Below are positions 8,581-17,870 of a stretch of 64,000 nt of DNA, one piece after another (the stretch's first letter is position 1; each line of letters starts with the position of its first letter). Location of the stretch: positions 52,045 to 116,044 of the forward strand of contig JBKBMG010000009.1 in the NCBI GenBank assembly GCA_046295975.1, written 5' to 3'. Under the pieces are notes generated by a model that was not told the origin of the DNA, ran no database searches, and was given only the letters and a program-made list of their open reading frames with translations. The position numbers were made by a program, and so were the translations under genes. The DNA is from UBA2357 sp046295975. GTDB lineage: Bacteria > Pseudomonadota > Gammaproteobacteria > Burkholderiales > Rhodocyclaceae.

Positions 8581-8601
8581 GGCGCCCGCGCCGCGGGCGC
8601 C
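8581..8601 (+). terminator. Hairpin terminator after mscS
   Basis: GGCGCCCGC-GCC-GCGGGCGCC is a perfect 9-bp stem with a three-base loop, five bases after the mscS stop, followed by ACCACTTT. Confidence 0.6.
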
Positions 8602-8672
8602 ACCACTTTCCCCAGCCAGACCCCCTCCGCACCGACGCCGAGCCGCGCGCCACAACGGATTGCGCCCCGTCG

Positions 8673-8690
8673 CTGTAACGTGACCGTCAT
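8673..8690 (+). promoter_or_regulatory. Candidate Pho box upstream of phoX
   Basis: CTGTAAC-GTGA-CCGTCAT has the 7-4-7 direct-repeat layout of the PhoB box (CTGTCAT-N4-CTGTCAT), with three deviations in fourteen. It lies 88 bases before the ATG of a PhoX phosphatase, a family commonly induced by phosphate limitation. Confidence 0.55.
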
Positions 8691-8778
8691 CGTCGGCCAA
8701 CACAATACGCTCCGGTCGGCGCGGCTTCCTTCACCGCGCATCGTCATTTCACCGACTCACTACCGGAGCAGACCCGAC

Positions 8779-10884
8779 ATGTCGCACACCATCAAGGACG
8801 ACGACGGCGTTTCCAACGCCGCCGTCGGCACGCACATCTCCCAGATCATCGAGAACGAGATCGCCGCCAGCCACTCCCGCCGCAGCTTTCTCAAGACCGG
8901 AGCCGGACTCAGTGTCCTGAGCTTCCTGGGCTTCAGCGTCACCGCCTGTGGCGGTTCGTCCAGTTCGGCCACGCCGGCCGAGCCGGCGCTGCCCCCTGGG
9001 ACCATCCGCGTGCGCGCCGTACCGACCAGTACCGCAGATTCGGTGGTCGTGTCCGAAGGCTACAGCACCGATGTCATGCTGCGCTGGGGCGACCCGTTGT
9101 TCGCCGGCACGCCCGAGTTCCGCGGCGACGCCTCCGAAGGCTGGGCCGAGCAGGAGCGCCAGGTTGGCGACAACCATGACGCGATCAATTTCTTCCCGTT
9201 CGTCGACGCCGCCGGCAAGCCGCGCAGCGACGCCGGTCTGCTGTGCATGAACCACGAGTACATCAACCCGGAGTACTTCTTCTCGCCGCGCGGCGAGGAC
9301 TGGTATGCGCCGCTGGACGCCGACATGGTCAAGAAGATGCTTGCCGCCCACGGCGTCACCGTCGTCGAAGTGCGCAAGACGGGTTCCGGCGCCTGGGAAT
9401 ACGTCCGCAACAGCAGCTACAACCGCCGCATCACCGGCTACACCCCGATGACGATCACCGGTCCGGCCGCGGGTCACCCAATGCTGCGCACGGCCGCCGA
9501 TCCGAACGGCACCGAAGTGCTGGGTACGCTCAACAACTGCGGCGCCGGCATGACGCCGTGGGGCACTTACATCACCTGTGAAGAGAACTTCAACGGCTAT
9601 TTCGGCACGACCGCGGCGGACTTTACGCCGACCGACCACGAGAACCGCTATGGGCTGAGCAAGGACGGCTTCGGCTACCAGTGGCATACCGCCGATCCGC
9701 GCTTCGATCTGAACGTGAATCGCAACGAACCCAACCGCTTCGGCTGGGTCGTGGAAATCGACCCGTTCGTCCCGGGTAGCAAGCCGGTGAAGCGCACCGC
9801 GCTCGGCCGCTTCAAGCACGAGAACGCGGAATGCGTGATCTCGACCGGCCGAAAAGCTGTCATCTATATGGGCTGTGACGAGCGCAACGAGTACTTGTAC
9901 AAGTTCGTCAGCGACGGCACCTACGACGCGGCCAATCCCTCAACTGGCCGCAATCTGCTCGAAGCCGGCACGCTCTACGTCGCCCGCTTCGACGCCGGCG
10001 CCGTCTCCGGCGACGGCAAGGGCACCGGCGTCTGGCTGCCGCTGGTGTTCGGCCAGAACGGACTGACGCCGGAAAACGGTTTTGCCAATCAGGCCGAGGT
10101 ATTGATCCGCGCACGCGCAGCCGCCGATCGCCTGGGCGCCACGATGATGGACCGTCCCGAGTGGGTTGCGGCCAACCCCAACGTTGCCGGCGAAATTTAC
10201 CTCGCCTGCACCAACAACAACCGTCGCGGCTCCAACGCGACCCCAACGTCCAACAAGCCCGATGGCACCACCGTGGCTGGCTCCGCCCGCCCGGCTGTGG
10301 ATGAGGCCAACCCGCGCGCCGTCAACAACTGGGGGCACATCATCCGTTGGAATGAAACCGGTGGCGACGCCGCGGCAACGACCTTTGATTGGGACATCTT
10401 CCTGCTCGCAGGCAACCCGTCGCTGGAGAGCGCCAAGGCAGGCTCGAGCAACATCACGTTGGACAACATGTTCAACTCGCCGGACGGCATGCAGTTCGAT
10501 CCGGAAGGCCGGCTGTGGATCCAGACCGACGGTTCCTTCGCCAACACCGGCGACTACGCAGGTCAGGGCAACAACCAGATGCTGGTCGCCGATGTCAAGA
10601 CTCGAGTGGTGACGCGTTTCCTGACCGGTCCTTCGGGCTGCGAGATCACGGGCATCACCTGGACGCCGGACGGAACTACGGCTTTCATCAACATTCAGCA
10701 CCCTGGTGAGGTCGGCAGCCACCCCAACCGTCCAACGAGCACTGCGCCCTACAGCAGCATGGACGCCTTCATCAACAACAATCCCACGGCGTTCTCGCGC
10801 TGGCCCGATGGCGCCTCGGCCGGGCGTCCGCGCTCGGCAACGGTGGTGATTCGCAAGGACGACGGCGGTGTGATCGGCACCTGA
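8779..10884 (+). CDS. phoX: PhoX-family alkaline phosphatase
   Basis: Calcium- and iron-dependent phosphatase of the PhoX (DUF839) family, releasing phosphate from organic phosphomonoesters outside the cytoplasm. The 701-residue product carries a twin-arginine signal starting SRRSFLKTGAGLSVLSFLGF, used for export of folded metalloenzymes, with a Cys-Gly-Gly near the cleavage region. Family motifs include LLCMNHEYINPEY, GTYITCEENFNGYF (Cys-Glu-Glu metal-site segment), RFKHENAE, MGCDERNEYLYKFVS and SPDGMQFDPEGRLWIQTDG. The ATG at 8779 was chosen because it immediately precedes the Tat leader; the frame stays open far upstream through mscS but without homology. A Pho box candidate precedes it. 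Confidence 0.92.
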   Translation: MSHTIKDDDGVSNAAVGTHISQIIENEIAASHSRRSFLKTGAGLSVLSFLGFSVTACGGSSSSATPAEPALPPGTIRVRAVPTSTADSVVVSEGYSTDVMLRWGDPLFAGTPEFRGDASEGWAEQERQVGDNHDAINFFPFVDAAGKPRSDAGLLCMNHEYINPEYFFSPRGEDWYAPLDADMVKKMLAAHGVTVVEVRKTGSGAWEYVRNSSYNRRITGYTPMTITGPAAGHPMLRTAADPNGTEVLGTLNNCGAGMTPWGTYITCEENFNGYFGTTAADFTPTDHENRYGLSKDGFGYQWHTADPRFDLNVNRNEPNRFGWVVEIDPFVPGSKPVKRTALGRFKHENAECVISTGRKAVIYMGCDERNEYLYKFVSDGTYDAANPSTGRNLLEAGTLYVARFDAGAVSGDGKGTGVWLPLVFGQNGLTPENGFANQAEVLIRARAAADRLGATMMDRPEWVAANPNVAGEIYLACTNNNRRGSNATPTSNKPDGTTVAGSARPAVDEANPRAVNNWGHIIRWNETGGDAAATTFDWDIFLLAGNPSLESAKAGSSNITLDNMFNSPDGMQFDPEGRLWIQTDGSFANTGDYAGQGNNQMLVADVKTRVVTRFLTGPSGCEITGITWTPDGTTAFINIQHPGEVGSHPNRPTSTAPYSSMDAFINNNPTAFSRWPDGASAGRPRSATVVIRKDDGGVIGT

Positions 10885-10934
10885 GCGCTGCCCGGCTTTG
10901 CCCCCAAGTACCGGCAACGCGTTGCCGGCGTGCG

Positions 10935-10980
10935 ACGGCGCCCCCGGACGAAATCCACTTCGTCCGGGGGCGCCGTTATT
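10935..10980 (+). terminator. Strong terminator after phoX
   Basis: A perfect 18-bp stem (ACGGCGCCCCCGGACGAA at 10935-10952 with its complement at 10959-10976), loop ATCCAC, followed by TATT. It cleanly separates phoX from the secretion operon. Confidence 0.85.
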
Positions 10981-11065
10981 CCCCTCTCCTGTCGCCATGG
11001 CGCCCATGGCCGGGCGATGAAGTAGTAATATTCGCGCATCCGATGTCGCCCCTTCTACCGAATTC

Positions 11066-11602
11066 ATGATCAAGCGTCGCTTGTCCAGCCGCGCCTCGCG
11101 GACTCTGGTCGCACTTTTCTGGACGGCCTCGATCGCCTTCGCCGCGTGGATCGTCTCCGGGCTCGTGGCCCGGTTCACCGCCCCCGAACGGGTCGCCGCC
11201 GCCTACCAAGCGGTATCCGATCCTCGCCTGGCGGCGCAACGGCTGGCCACCAAGGCCCCGCTGGCGACCGGCGCCGCGCCTGTCCTGGCACAGGCCGACG
11301 GCGCACGCGTGGCCCAGGGTTTCGTCCTGGTCGGCGTCGCCACCGGTTTCGGTGCCGACCCGGGTTTTGCCCTGCTTCAACCGACTGCGGGCGAAGTACG
11401 TCCCTATCTGGTAGGCGAGGAGGTGGCCCCCGGCGTACGTCTGGTCGCCCTTCACGCCGACCATGTGGAAATCGAACGCGGTGGCGCGCGCGAAATCGTG
11501 CGCCTGGTTCGCAGCCCCTCGCCCGCGGGCGCGCCGGCCGTTCCGGCGCCGATGGCGCCGCAGTTCAATCCCACCGCGCCCAATCCGGCGAATCTGAGAT
11601 AA
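11066..11602 (+). CDS. gspC: Type II secretion inner-membrane protein GspC
   Basis: Links the inner-membrane platform to the secretin. The 178 residues comprise a short basic N-terminus, one transmembrane helix (about 12-35) and a periplasmic homology region (GFVLVGVATGFGADPGFALLQ, VAPGVRLVALHADHVEIERGG). It ends in a Pro/Ala-rich tail without a PDZ domain, so it is shorter than Vibrio or Klebsiella GspC. It is the first gene of the gsp operon; the next gene starts 8 bases later. Confidence 0.85.
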   Translation: MIKRRLSSRASRTLVALFWTASIAFAAWIVSGLVARFTAPERVAAAYQAVSDPRLAAQRLATKAPLATGAAPVLAQADGARVAQGFVLVGVATGFGADPGFALLQPTAGEVRPYLVGEEVAPGVRLVALHADHVEIERGGAREIVRLVRSPSPAGAPAVPAPMAPQFNPTAPNPANLR

Positions 11603-11610
11603 TCCCGCGC

Positions 11611-13746
11611 ATGAAACTTTCTGCTCTGGCATGCGGCATGCTCCTGGCCTGCGCCGCGCTTACCCTGCCACTCGCCGCGACCGCCAACCCGACCTCGGAA
11701 GAACCGGTGTCGCTGAACTTCTCCAACGCCGAGATCAGCGCCGTCATCGATGCCATTGGCAAGATCTCGGGCAAGAACTTCCTGGTCGACCCGCGTGTGA
11801 GAGGCACGCTCAACATCGTCACCAACACCCCCGTGTCGCGCGATCTGTCCTACCAGATCCTGCTGTCGGCGCTGCGCCTGCAGGGCTTTACCGCAGTCGA
11901 GGGTCCCGGCGTGATCAAGATCGTGCCCGAGGCGGATGCCAAGCTCCACGGCGTACCCGTGGGCACCGGCACGCGCCCGGTCAATGGCGAAAGCCTGGTG
12001 ACCCAGGTGTTCCCGATGAAACACGAATCTGCCGCGCAAATGCTGGCCGTGGTGCGCCCTCTGGTATCTCCAAACAACACCGTCACCGCCTTTCCCTCGA
12101 ACAACGTACTGGTGGTGACCGACTACGCCGAAAACCTCGCCCGCATCGGCCGCATCATCGAATCCATAGACGTGCCCCAGGGCGACGTCACCGTCATCCA
12201 GCTCGAACATGCGATCGCGGTAGACCTGGCCGCTACCCTCAACCGGCTGATGAGCGATGGCGCCGGTGCCGCGGCTGCAGCGGCCGGGGGCGAACCCAGC
12301 CTGCGCGTGCAGATCATTCCCGAACCCCGCACCAACAGCTTGCTGGTACGCGCCGACAACCCGGCGCGCATCCGCGCCGTGCGCCAACTGGTCGCCTCGC
12401 TCGACCTGCCCGGCGCCGGCGGCAACATCCATGTGGTCTACCTGCGCAACGCCGAGGCGACCAAGGTGGCACAGACCCTCAACGCCGCCCTGTCCGGCGA
12501 CGGCAGCGCCCTCGCCGCCGACAGCAGCAGTTCGCTGGGCTCGGCATCGGCCAGCAGCAGCGGCACCGCATCCGGCGACACCACCGACGGTCGCACCCTG
12601 AGCGGTCTGAGTGCGCAGACTGGCGCAGCCGCCGGCACCAGCGGTGGCGTGGTGCAGGCCGACCCGGTGAACAACGCGCTCATCATCGTCGCGCCCGAAT
12701 CCACCTACCGCAACCTGCGTCACGTCATCGACAAGCTCGACCGCCGCCGCGCCCAGGTGTACATCGAGGCGCTGATCGCCGAGATCTCCTCCGACCGCGC
12801 GGCCGAGTTCGGCATCCAGTGGCAGAGCGCCAACATGCCCAACGGCTCGGGCTCGCGCGCCTTCGGCGGCACCAACTTCGGCGGCAGTGGGCAGAACATC
12901 ATCGGCGCAATGGGCGACATCAGCTCGGTCGGCAAGGGCATGAACCTGCTCATCGGCAGCGGCACGGTATCGGTACCGATCAATGGCGAAATGGTGGAGA
13001 TCTTCAGCTTGAGCATGCTCGCTCGCTTCCTTGAGAGCGACAGCCGCACCAATATCCTGTCCACGCCGACCATCGTCACGCTGGACAACGAAGAAGCCAA
13101 GATCGTCGTCGGCCGCAACCTGCCCTTCGTCACCGGCCAATACACCAATACCGGCGGCGGCACCACCCCGACCAACCCCTTCCAGACCATCGAGCGGCGT
13201 GACGTCGGTCTCACCCTCGAAGTGCGTCCGCAGATTTCCGAAGGCGGCACGATCAAGCTCGACATCTACCAGGAAGCCTCCTCGGTGGTGCCGACGGTGG
13301 ATATTTCCAACGGCCCGATCACCAACACCCGCTCGATCAAGTCCACCGTGCTGGTGGACGACGGCGCCATCATCGCGCTCGGCGGCCTGGTCGAGGACAG
13401 CTTCACCTCGGGCGAGGAAAAAGTGCCGTTGCTGGGCGACATTCCCTTCGCCGGCCAGTTGTTCCGCTACGACACCCGCAACCGCGCCAAGACCAACCTG
13501 GTGGTGTTCCTGCGCCCTATCATCCTGCGCGACCAGGAAAGCTACGAAGAGCTTACCCGCTCGCGCTACGACTACGTGATCGGCCAGCAGCGCAACGCCT
13601 CTGAGTCGGTGCGCATGCTGCGCGGCGAGCCACCGCCGCCCAGCCTGCCGCCGCATACGCCGGCCGCCGCCGAAGAGCGCATCGGCGATCCGGCGCCGGT
13701 GCGCGACGCCACCATCGCGCGGGTGAGCAACGGCCTGCTGCAATGA
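11611..13746 (+). CDS. gspD: Type II secretion outer-membrane secretin GspD
   Basis: Forms the outer-membrane channel through which folded exoproteins leave. The 711-residue product has a signal peptide (about 1-26), the N0 domain (VSLNFSNAEISAVIDAIG), N1-N3 ring domains with a Ser/Gly/Thr-rich insertion in N3 (about residues 300-345), and the secretin barrel with VPLLGDIPFAGQLF and TNLVVFLRPIILRD. The start at 11611 was chosen for the signal peptide. The C-terminal tail is short and Pro-rich, and no pilotin gene is visible nearby. Its last codons overlap the gspE start (ATGA). Confidence 0.97.
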   Translation: MKLSALACGMLLACAALTLPLAATANPTSEEPVSLNFSNAEISAVIDAIGKISGKNFLVDPRVRGTLNIVTNTPVSRDLSYQILLSALRLQGFTAVEGPGVIKIVPEADAKLHGVPVGTGTRPVNGESLVTQVFPMKHESAAQMLAVVRPLVSPNNTVTAFPSNNVLVVTDYAENLARIGRIIESIDVPQGDVTVIQLEHAIAVDLAATLNRLMSDGAGAAAAAAGGEPSLRVQIIPEPRTNSLLVRADNPARIRAVRQLVASLDLPGAGGNIHVVYLRNAEATKVAQTLNAALSGDGSALAADSSSSLGSASASSSGTASGDTTDGRTLSGLSAQTGAAAGTSGGVVQADPVNNALIIVAPESTYRNLRHVIDKLDRRRAQVYIEALIAEISSDRAAEFGIQWQSANMPNGSGSRAFGGTNFGGSGQNIIGAMGDISSVGKGMNLLIGSGTVSVPINGEMVEIFSLSMLARFLESDSRTNILSTPTIVTLDNEEAKIVVGRNLPFVTGQYTNTGGGTTPTNPFQTIERRDVGLTLEVRPQISEGGTIKLDIYQEASSVVPTVDISNGPITNTRSIKSTVLVDDGAIIALGGLVEDSFTSGEEKVPLLGDIPFAGQLFRYDTRNRAKTNLVVFLRPIILRDQESYEELTRSRYDYVIGQQRNASESVRMLRGEPPPPSLPPHTPAAAEERIGDPAPVRDATIARVSNGLLQ

Positions 13747-15212
13747 GTGCGGCCAGCCCCCTGCCCTACGGCTTCGCCAAGAGCCACGGCGTGCTGCTCG
13801 GCGCGCTCGGCGACGAGCGTGCCGAACTCATCCTGCGTGAGGACGCCAGCCCGGCGGCGCTCGCCGAAGTACGCCGGGTGGTCGGCAAGCCGCTGACGCT
13901 GCGACGGGTGTCGTCGCAGGACTTCGAAGCGCGCCTGGCCGAAGCCTACAGCGGCAACGACAACACCACCGCCGACGTGCTCGCCGACGTCGGCCAGGAT
14001 ATCGACCTGTCGCAGCTCATGACCGATCTGCCGGCAGTCGCCGATCTGCTCGAAAGCCAGGACGACGCGCCCATCATCCGCATGATCAACGCCCTGCTCA
14101 CGCAAGCGGTGCGCGAGGGCGCCTCCGACATCCATATCGAGCCCTACGAGCGCAACTCGGTGGTGCGCCTGCGCCGCGACGGCGTGCTGCGCGACATTGC
14201 CCAGCCGCACCGCGGCCTGCACGCCGCGATGGCCTCGCGCATCAAGATCATGGCCCACCTGGATATCGCCGAAAAGCGCCTGCCCCAGGACGGGCGCATC
14301 AGCCTGCGGCTGGCCGGGCGGCAGGTGGACGTGCGGGTGTCCACCCTGCCCACCACCCATGGCGAGCGCCTGGTGCTGCGCCTGCTCGACAAGGCCGGAG
14401 CACGCATCGGGCTCGAATCCCTGGGCATGGCCGAAGACACCCGCGCGCGCTTCGCCCAGTTGCTCGCCCAGCCGCACGGCATCCTGCTGGTCACCGGTCC
14501 CACCGGCTCGGGCAAGAGCACCACGCTGTACTCGGCGCTGCAAACCATGGACGCCGGTCGGCTCAACATCGTCACCGTTGAAGACCCGGTCGAGTACGAC
14601 CTGCCCGGCGTCGGCCAGATCCAGGCCAACCCGCGCATCGGCCTGACCTTCGCCAAGGCGCTGCGCTCCATCCTGCGCCAGGATCCGGACGTGATCATGA
14701 TCGGCGAAATCCGAGACCTGGAAACCGCCCAGATCGCAGTGCAGGCCAGCCTCACCGGCCACCTGGTGCTGGCCACGCTGCACACCAACGACGCCGCCTC
14801 GGCGGTCACCCGCCTGGTTGACATGGGCGTGGAGCCCTTCCTGCTCGCCTCCACCCTGCGCGGCGTGCTCGCCCAGCGTCTGGTTCGGCGCCTGTGCCCG
14901 GAATGCCGCAGCCCGCACCCAGCCAGCGATACCGAACGCGCCCTGTTCGGCGCCGCCTGCCCCGAGCAGCTGTGGACCGCCGCCGGCTGCAGCGCCTGCG
15001 GCCACACCGGCTATGCCGGGCGCGGCGGCATCTACGAACTCATGGTTGCCGACGAGACCCTGGGCCGGCTGGTGCACGACGCCGCCGACGAATCGCGCTT
15101 GCGCGAGTACGCCCGCCGCCAGGGCGTGCGCAGCCTGCGCGAGGACGGACTGCGCCACCTCGCCGCCGGCACCACCGCCGTCGAAGAACTATTGCGCGCC
15201 ACGCGCGACTGA
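13743..15212 (+). CDS. gspE: Type II secretion ATPase GspE
   Basis: Cytoplasmic hexameric ATPase driving pseudopilus assembly. The 489 residues contain an N-terminal GspE/PilB domain, Walker A GPTGSGKST (about 252-260), Asp box VTVEDPVEYDL, Walker B DPDVIMIGEIRD, His box LATLHTNDA, and the zinc-binding CPEC...CSACG region that marks GspE. Its ATG overlaps the gspD stop by four bases, so the two are translationally coupled. Confidence 0.97.
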   Translation: MSAASPLPYGFAKSHGVLLGALGDERAELILREDASPAALAEVRRVVGKPLTLRRVSSQDFEARLAEAYSGNDNTTADVLADVGQDIDLSQLMTDLPAVADLLESQDDAPIIRMINALLTQAVREGASDIHIEPYERNSVVRLRRDGVLRDIAQPHRGLHAAMASRIKIMAHLDIAEKRLPQDGRISLRLAGRQVDVRVSTLPTTHGERLVLRLLDKAGARIGLESLGMAEDTRARFAQLLAQPHGILLVTGPTGSGKSTTLYSALQTMDAGRLNIVTVEDPVEYDLPGVGQIQANPRIGLTFAKALRSILRQDPDVIMIGEIRDLETAQIAVQASLTGHLVLATLHTNDAASAVTRLVDMGVEPFLLASTLRGVLAQRLVRRLCPECRSPHPASDTERALFGAACPEQLWTAAGCSACGHTGYAGRGGIYELMVADETLGRLVHDAADESRLREYARRQGVRSLREDGLRHLAAGTTAVEELLRATRD

Positions 15213-15218
15213 CATCGC

Positions 15219-16427
15219 ATGACCGCGTTCCGCTACAAGGCCGTCGACGCCCAAGGAAAGGAAAGCTCCGGCGTACTCGAGGCCGACACCAGCCGCGCCG
15301 CCCGCAGCCTGCTGCGCGAACGCGGCCTGTTTCCGCTGGAAGTCGGCAGCGTTTCGGCCGGCCGCGGCGTCGGCGGCAAGTCCGTCGGCCGCCGGCTGCG
15401 CGAAGCCGAGCTGGTGCTGGTGTCGCGCCAGTGGGCCACCCTGCTGGGCTCCGGCCTCACCGTTGAGCAAGCCCTGGCCGCACTCATCGAACAGGCCGAG
15501 AGCGAGGCCCTGCGGCAAATCCTGGCCGGCATCCGCTCCGAGGTGCTGGCCGGCCACAGCCTGCGCACCGCGCTGGACCGCTACCCCAGCGCCTTTCCCG
15601 CGCTGTACCGCGCCTCGATCGCCGCGGGCGAAAAGTCCGGCGAACTCGCCAACGTGATGTCGCAGCTCTCCGACTATCTGGAACAGCGCAACGCCCTGCG
15701 CCAGAAAACCCTGCAGGCACTGCTCTACCCCGCCATCGTCGCGGTCGTCGCCACACTGGTTGTGATCGGCCTGATGACCTATGTCGTGCCCCAGGTCGTC
15801 ACCGTATTCCAGCAAGGCAAGCAGGAACTGCCCACCCTCACCCGGGTGATGATCTGGAGCTCCGACTTCCTGCGCGCCTGGGGCTGGCTGCTGCTGGTCG
15901 CCATCGGCGGTGCCGGCATCGCGCTACACCTCGCGCTCAAGGATCTCGCCACCCGCCGCGCCTGGGACCGCAACCTGCTGCGCCTGCCCGTCATCGGCCG
16001 GCACCTGCGCACGCTGGACGCCACCCGCTTCGCCAGCACGCTGTCGATTCTCGCCGGTAGCGGCGTGCCGCTGCTCGCCGCGCTCGACGCCGGGCGCGAA
16101 GTGATCGGCCGGGTGCCGCTGCAGGACGCCATCCGCGAAGCCACGGAGCGGGTGCGCGAGGGCCAGAGCCTGTCGCGCGCACTCGGCGCCACCCGCGCCT
16201 TCCCGCCGCTGCTCATCCACATGATCGCCAACGGCGAGGCCACCGGCCGGCTGGACGAGTTGCTCGCCCGCGCCGCACGGCTGCAAAGCCAGGAGCTGGA
16301 AAACCGCACCACCACGCTCACCAGCCTGCTCGAACCGCTGTTGCTGCTCGCCATGGGCGGCCTGGTGCTGCTCATCGTGCTCGCAGTGATGCAGCCCATC
16401 ATCGAAATCAACACCTTGCTGAGGTAA
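15219..16427 (+). CDS. gspF: Type II secretion platform protein GspF
   Basis: Polytopic inner-membrane platform protein, 402 residues, with two T2SSF domains (WATLLGSGLTVEQALAALIE and FASTLSILAGSGVPLLAALD) and three transmembrane helices, the last being LLLLAMGGLVLLIVLAVMQP. Length matches the family (about 405). It starts six bases after gspE. Confidence 0.97.
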   Translation: MTAFRYKAVDAQGKESSGVLEADTSRAARSLLRERGLFPLEVGSVSAGRGVGGKSVGRRLREAELVLVSRQWATLLGSGLTVEQALAALIEQAESEALRQILAGIRSEVLAGHSLRTALDRYPSAFPALYRASIAAGEKSGELANVMSQLSDYLEQRNALRQKTLQALLYPAIVAVVATLVVIGLMTYVVPQVVTVFQQGKQELPTLTRVMIWSSDFLRAWGWLLLVAIGGAGIALHLALKDLATRRAWDRNLLRLPVIGRHLRTLDATRFASTLSILAGSGVPLLAALDAGREVIGRVPLQDAIREATERVREGQSLSRALGATRAFPPLLIHMIANGEATGRLDELLARAARLQSQELENRTTTLTSLLEPLLLLAMGGLVLLIVLAVMQPIIEINTLLR

Positions 16428-16433
16428 GTCCAC

Positions 16434-16910
16434 ATGCGCTTCATCTCCCGCCTCCATCCGCCAATGCCCGCAGCGCCGTGCGCGCACGCCAAGCGGCGCC
16501 GCACCCGTGGCTTCACCCTGATCGAGATCATGGTCGTGATCGTGATCCTGGGCGTGCTCGCCAGCCTGGTGGTGCCGCGCATCATGAGCCGCCCGGACGA
16601 GGCGCGGGTCGTCGCCGCCAAACAGGACATCGCCTCCATCATGCAGGCGCTCAAGCTCTACAAGCTCGACAACCGCCACTACCCCTCCACCGCCCAGGGC
16701 CTGCGCGCGCTGATGGAGCGCCCCACGGTGGCGCCACTGCCGGACAACTGGAAGCCCTACCTCGAGCGCCTGCCCAACGACCCCTGGGGCGCCCCCTACC
16801 AGTACCTCAACCCCGGCCTGCGCGGCGAGGTCGATGTCATGAGCTTCGGCGCCGACGGCCGAGCCGGCGGCAGCGGCTTCGATGCCGACATCGGTTCCTG
16901 GGAACTCTGA
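16434..16910 (+). CDS. gspG: Major pseudopilin GspG
   Basis: Major subunit of the secretion pseudopilus. A type IV prepilin leader ends at RRRTRG, followed by FTLIEIMVVIVILGVLASL with Glu at +5. The mature part has the calcium-binding GspG fold (YPSTAQGLRALM, NDPWGAPYQYLNPG, FGADGRAGGSGFDADIGSW). The leader is 26 residues from the first ATG, 16 if the ATG at 16464 is used. The prepilin peptidase needed to cleave it is not encoded in this window. Confidence 0.97.
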   Translation: MRFISRLHPPMPAAPCAHAKRRRTRGFTLIEIMVVIVILGVLASLVVPRIMSRPDEARVVAAKQDIASIMQALKLYKLDNRHYPSTAQGLRALMERPTVAPLPDNWKPYLERLPNDPWGAPYQYLNPGLRGEVDVMSFGADGRAGGSGFDADIGSWEL

Positions 16911-17424
16911 CCGCGTCGCGGTGGCCACCCTGCCGCCCGCCGCCTTGCCCACGCCCGCCCCCCGGCGCGCGCGGGGCTTCACGCTGATCGAGGTACTGGT
17001 CGTCCTCACCATTCTCGGTCTGGCGATTTCCGGCGTTTCCCTCAGCCTGGAGGCCTTGCGCGGGCGCGACACCGACCTCGCGCTGGAGCGCCTGCGCTGG
17101 GTGCTGGAAGCCAGCGCCGAGCGCGCCCGCATCCGCGGCCAGGCGATCGCCTTCGACCCACTGCCGGACGGCTACCGTTTTTCCATTCTCGACACCGACG
17201 GCCGCTGGATCGCCTTCGAAGAAGGGCCGATCTTCGTCGAAAAAGTTCTGCCCGACGGTCTGGCGTGGTCCGACCTGCGGGTCGAGGGCCAGCGCGCCAG
17301 CCGCATCGTGTTCGCCAGCCGCGCACCCCGCTTCGAACTGCAGGTCCGCACCCGCGACGGCGTGGCGCGACTGGCGGGGCGCACGACCGGTGTAGTGGAC
17401 CTGCGCCGCCCGGGGGCCACATGA
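16882..17424 (+). CDS. gspH: Minor pseudopilin GspH
   Basis: Minor pseudopilin with prepilin motif RRARG then FTLIEVLVVLTILGLAISG and a GspH C-terminal domain (ISIRG-like segment RARIRGQAIAFDPLPDGYRF, VFASRAP). From the ATG at 16882 it overlaps gspG by 29 bases and has a 33-residue leader; a GTG at 16921, after the gspG stop, is an equally plausible start. It overlaps gspI by four bases. Confidence 0.92.
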   Translation: MPTSVPGNSDRVAVATLPPAALPTPAPRRARGFTLIEVLVVLTILGLAISGVSLSLEALRGRDTDLALERLRWVLEASAERARIRGQAIAFDPLPDGYRFSILDTDGRWIAFEEGPIFVEKVLPDGLAWSDLRVEGQRASRIVFASRAPRFELQVRTRDGVARLAGRTTGVVDLRRPGAT

Positions 17425-17870
17425 GCCGCCCCCCGCAAACGGCCGCAGCACGCCTGGCGCACCTCGGCATCGCGCGCCGTGGTCGCGCACGAACCACGCC
17501 AAAGCGCCGTCCGCGCGGCTTTACCCTGCTCGAATGCCTGGTGGCACTCGCCATCCTCGCCGTGGCACTGACCTCGGCCCTGCGTGCGGTGGGCAGCACC
17601 GCCCAGTCGGCCGCGACCTTGCGCGACCACACCCTGGCGAGCTGGGTCGCCCACAACCGCCTGGCTGAACTACGTGCCACCGAGGCCTGGCCGCCGCTCG
17701 GGCGCAACGAAGGCCAGGCCGAACAGGCCAACCGACGCTTCGTCTGGCGCGAACAAATCGAACGCACGCCCAACCCGCTGTTCCGCCGGGTCGAGATCCA
17801 GGTGTTCGATGCCCTCAGCGACACCCCGCTCGCTTCCGCCTCCGGCTTCGTCGTGAGACCGCTGCGATGA
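17421..17870 (+). CDS. gspI: Minor pseudopilin GspI
   Basis: Minor pseudopilin, 149 residues, with cleavage motif RPRG-FTLLECLVALAILAVAL (Glu at +5) and a T2SSI domain (ASWVAHNRLAELRATEAWP). The start ATG at 17421 overlaps the gspH stop as ATGA. The leader is basic and about 33 residues. In the family GspI nucleates the I-J-K tip complex; the neighbouring genes are exactly J and K. Confidence 0.94.
   Translation: MSRPPQTAAARLAHLGIARRGRARTTPKRRPRGFTLLECLVALAILAVALTSALRAVGSTAQSAATLRDHTLASWVAHNRLAELRATEAWPPLGRNEGQAEQANRRFVWREQIERTPNPLFRRVEIQVFDALSDTPLASASGFVVRPLR

Noticed and set aside
7843..8778. Upstream extension of the phoX frame through mscS
   Set aside because: The frame is open by chance; homology and the Tat signal begin at ATG 8779, and mscS occupies the other frame.
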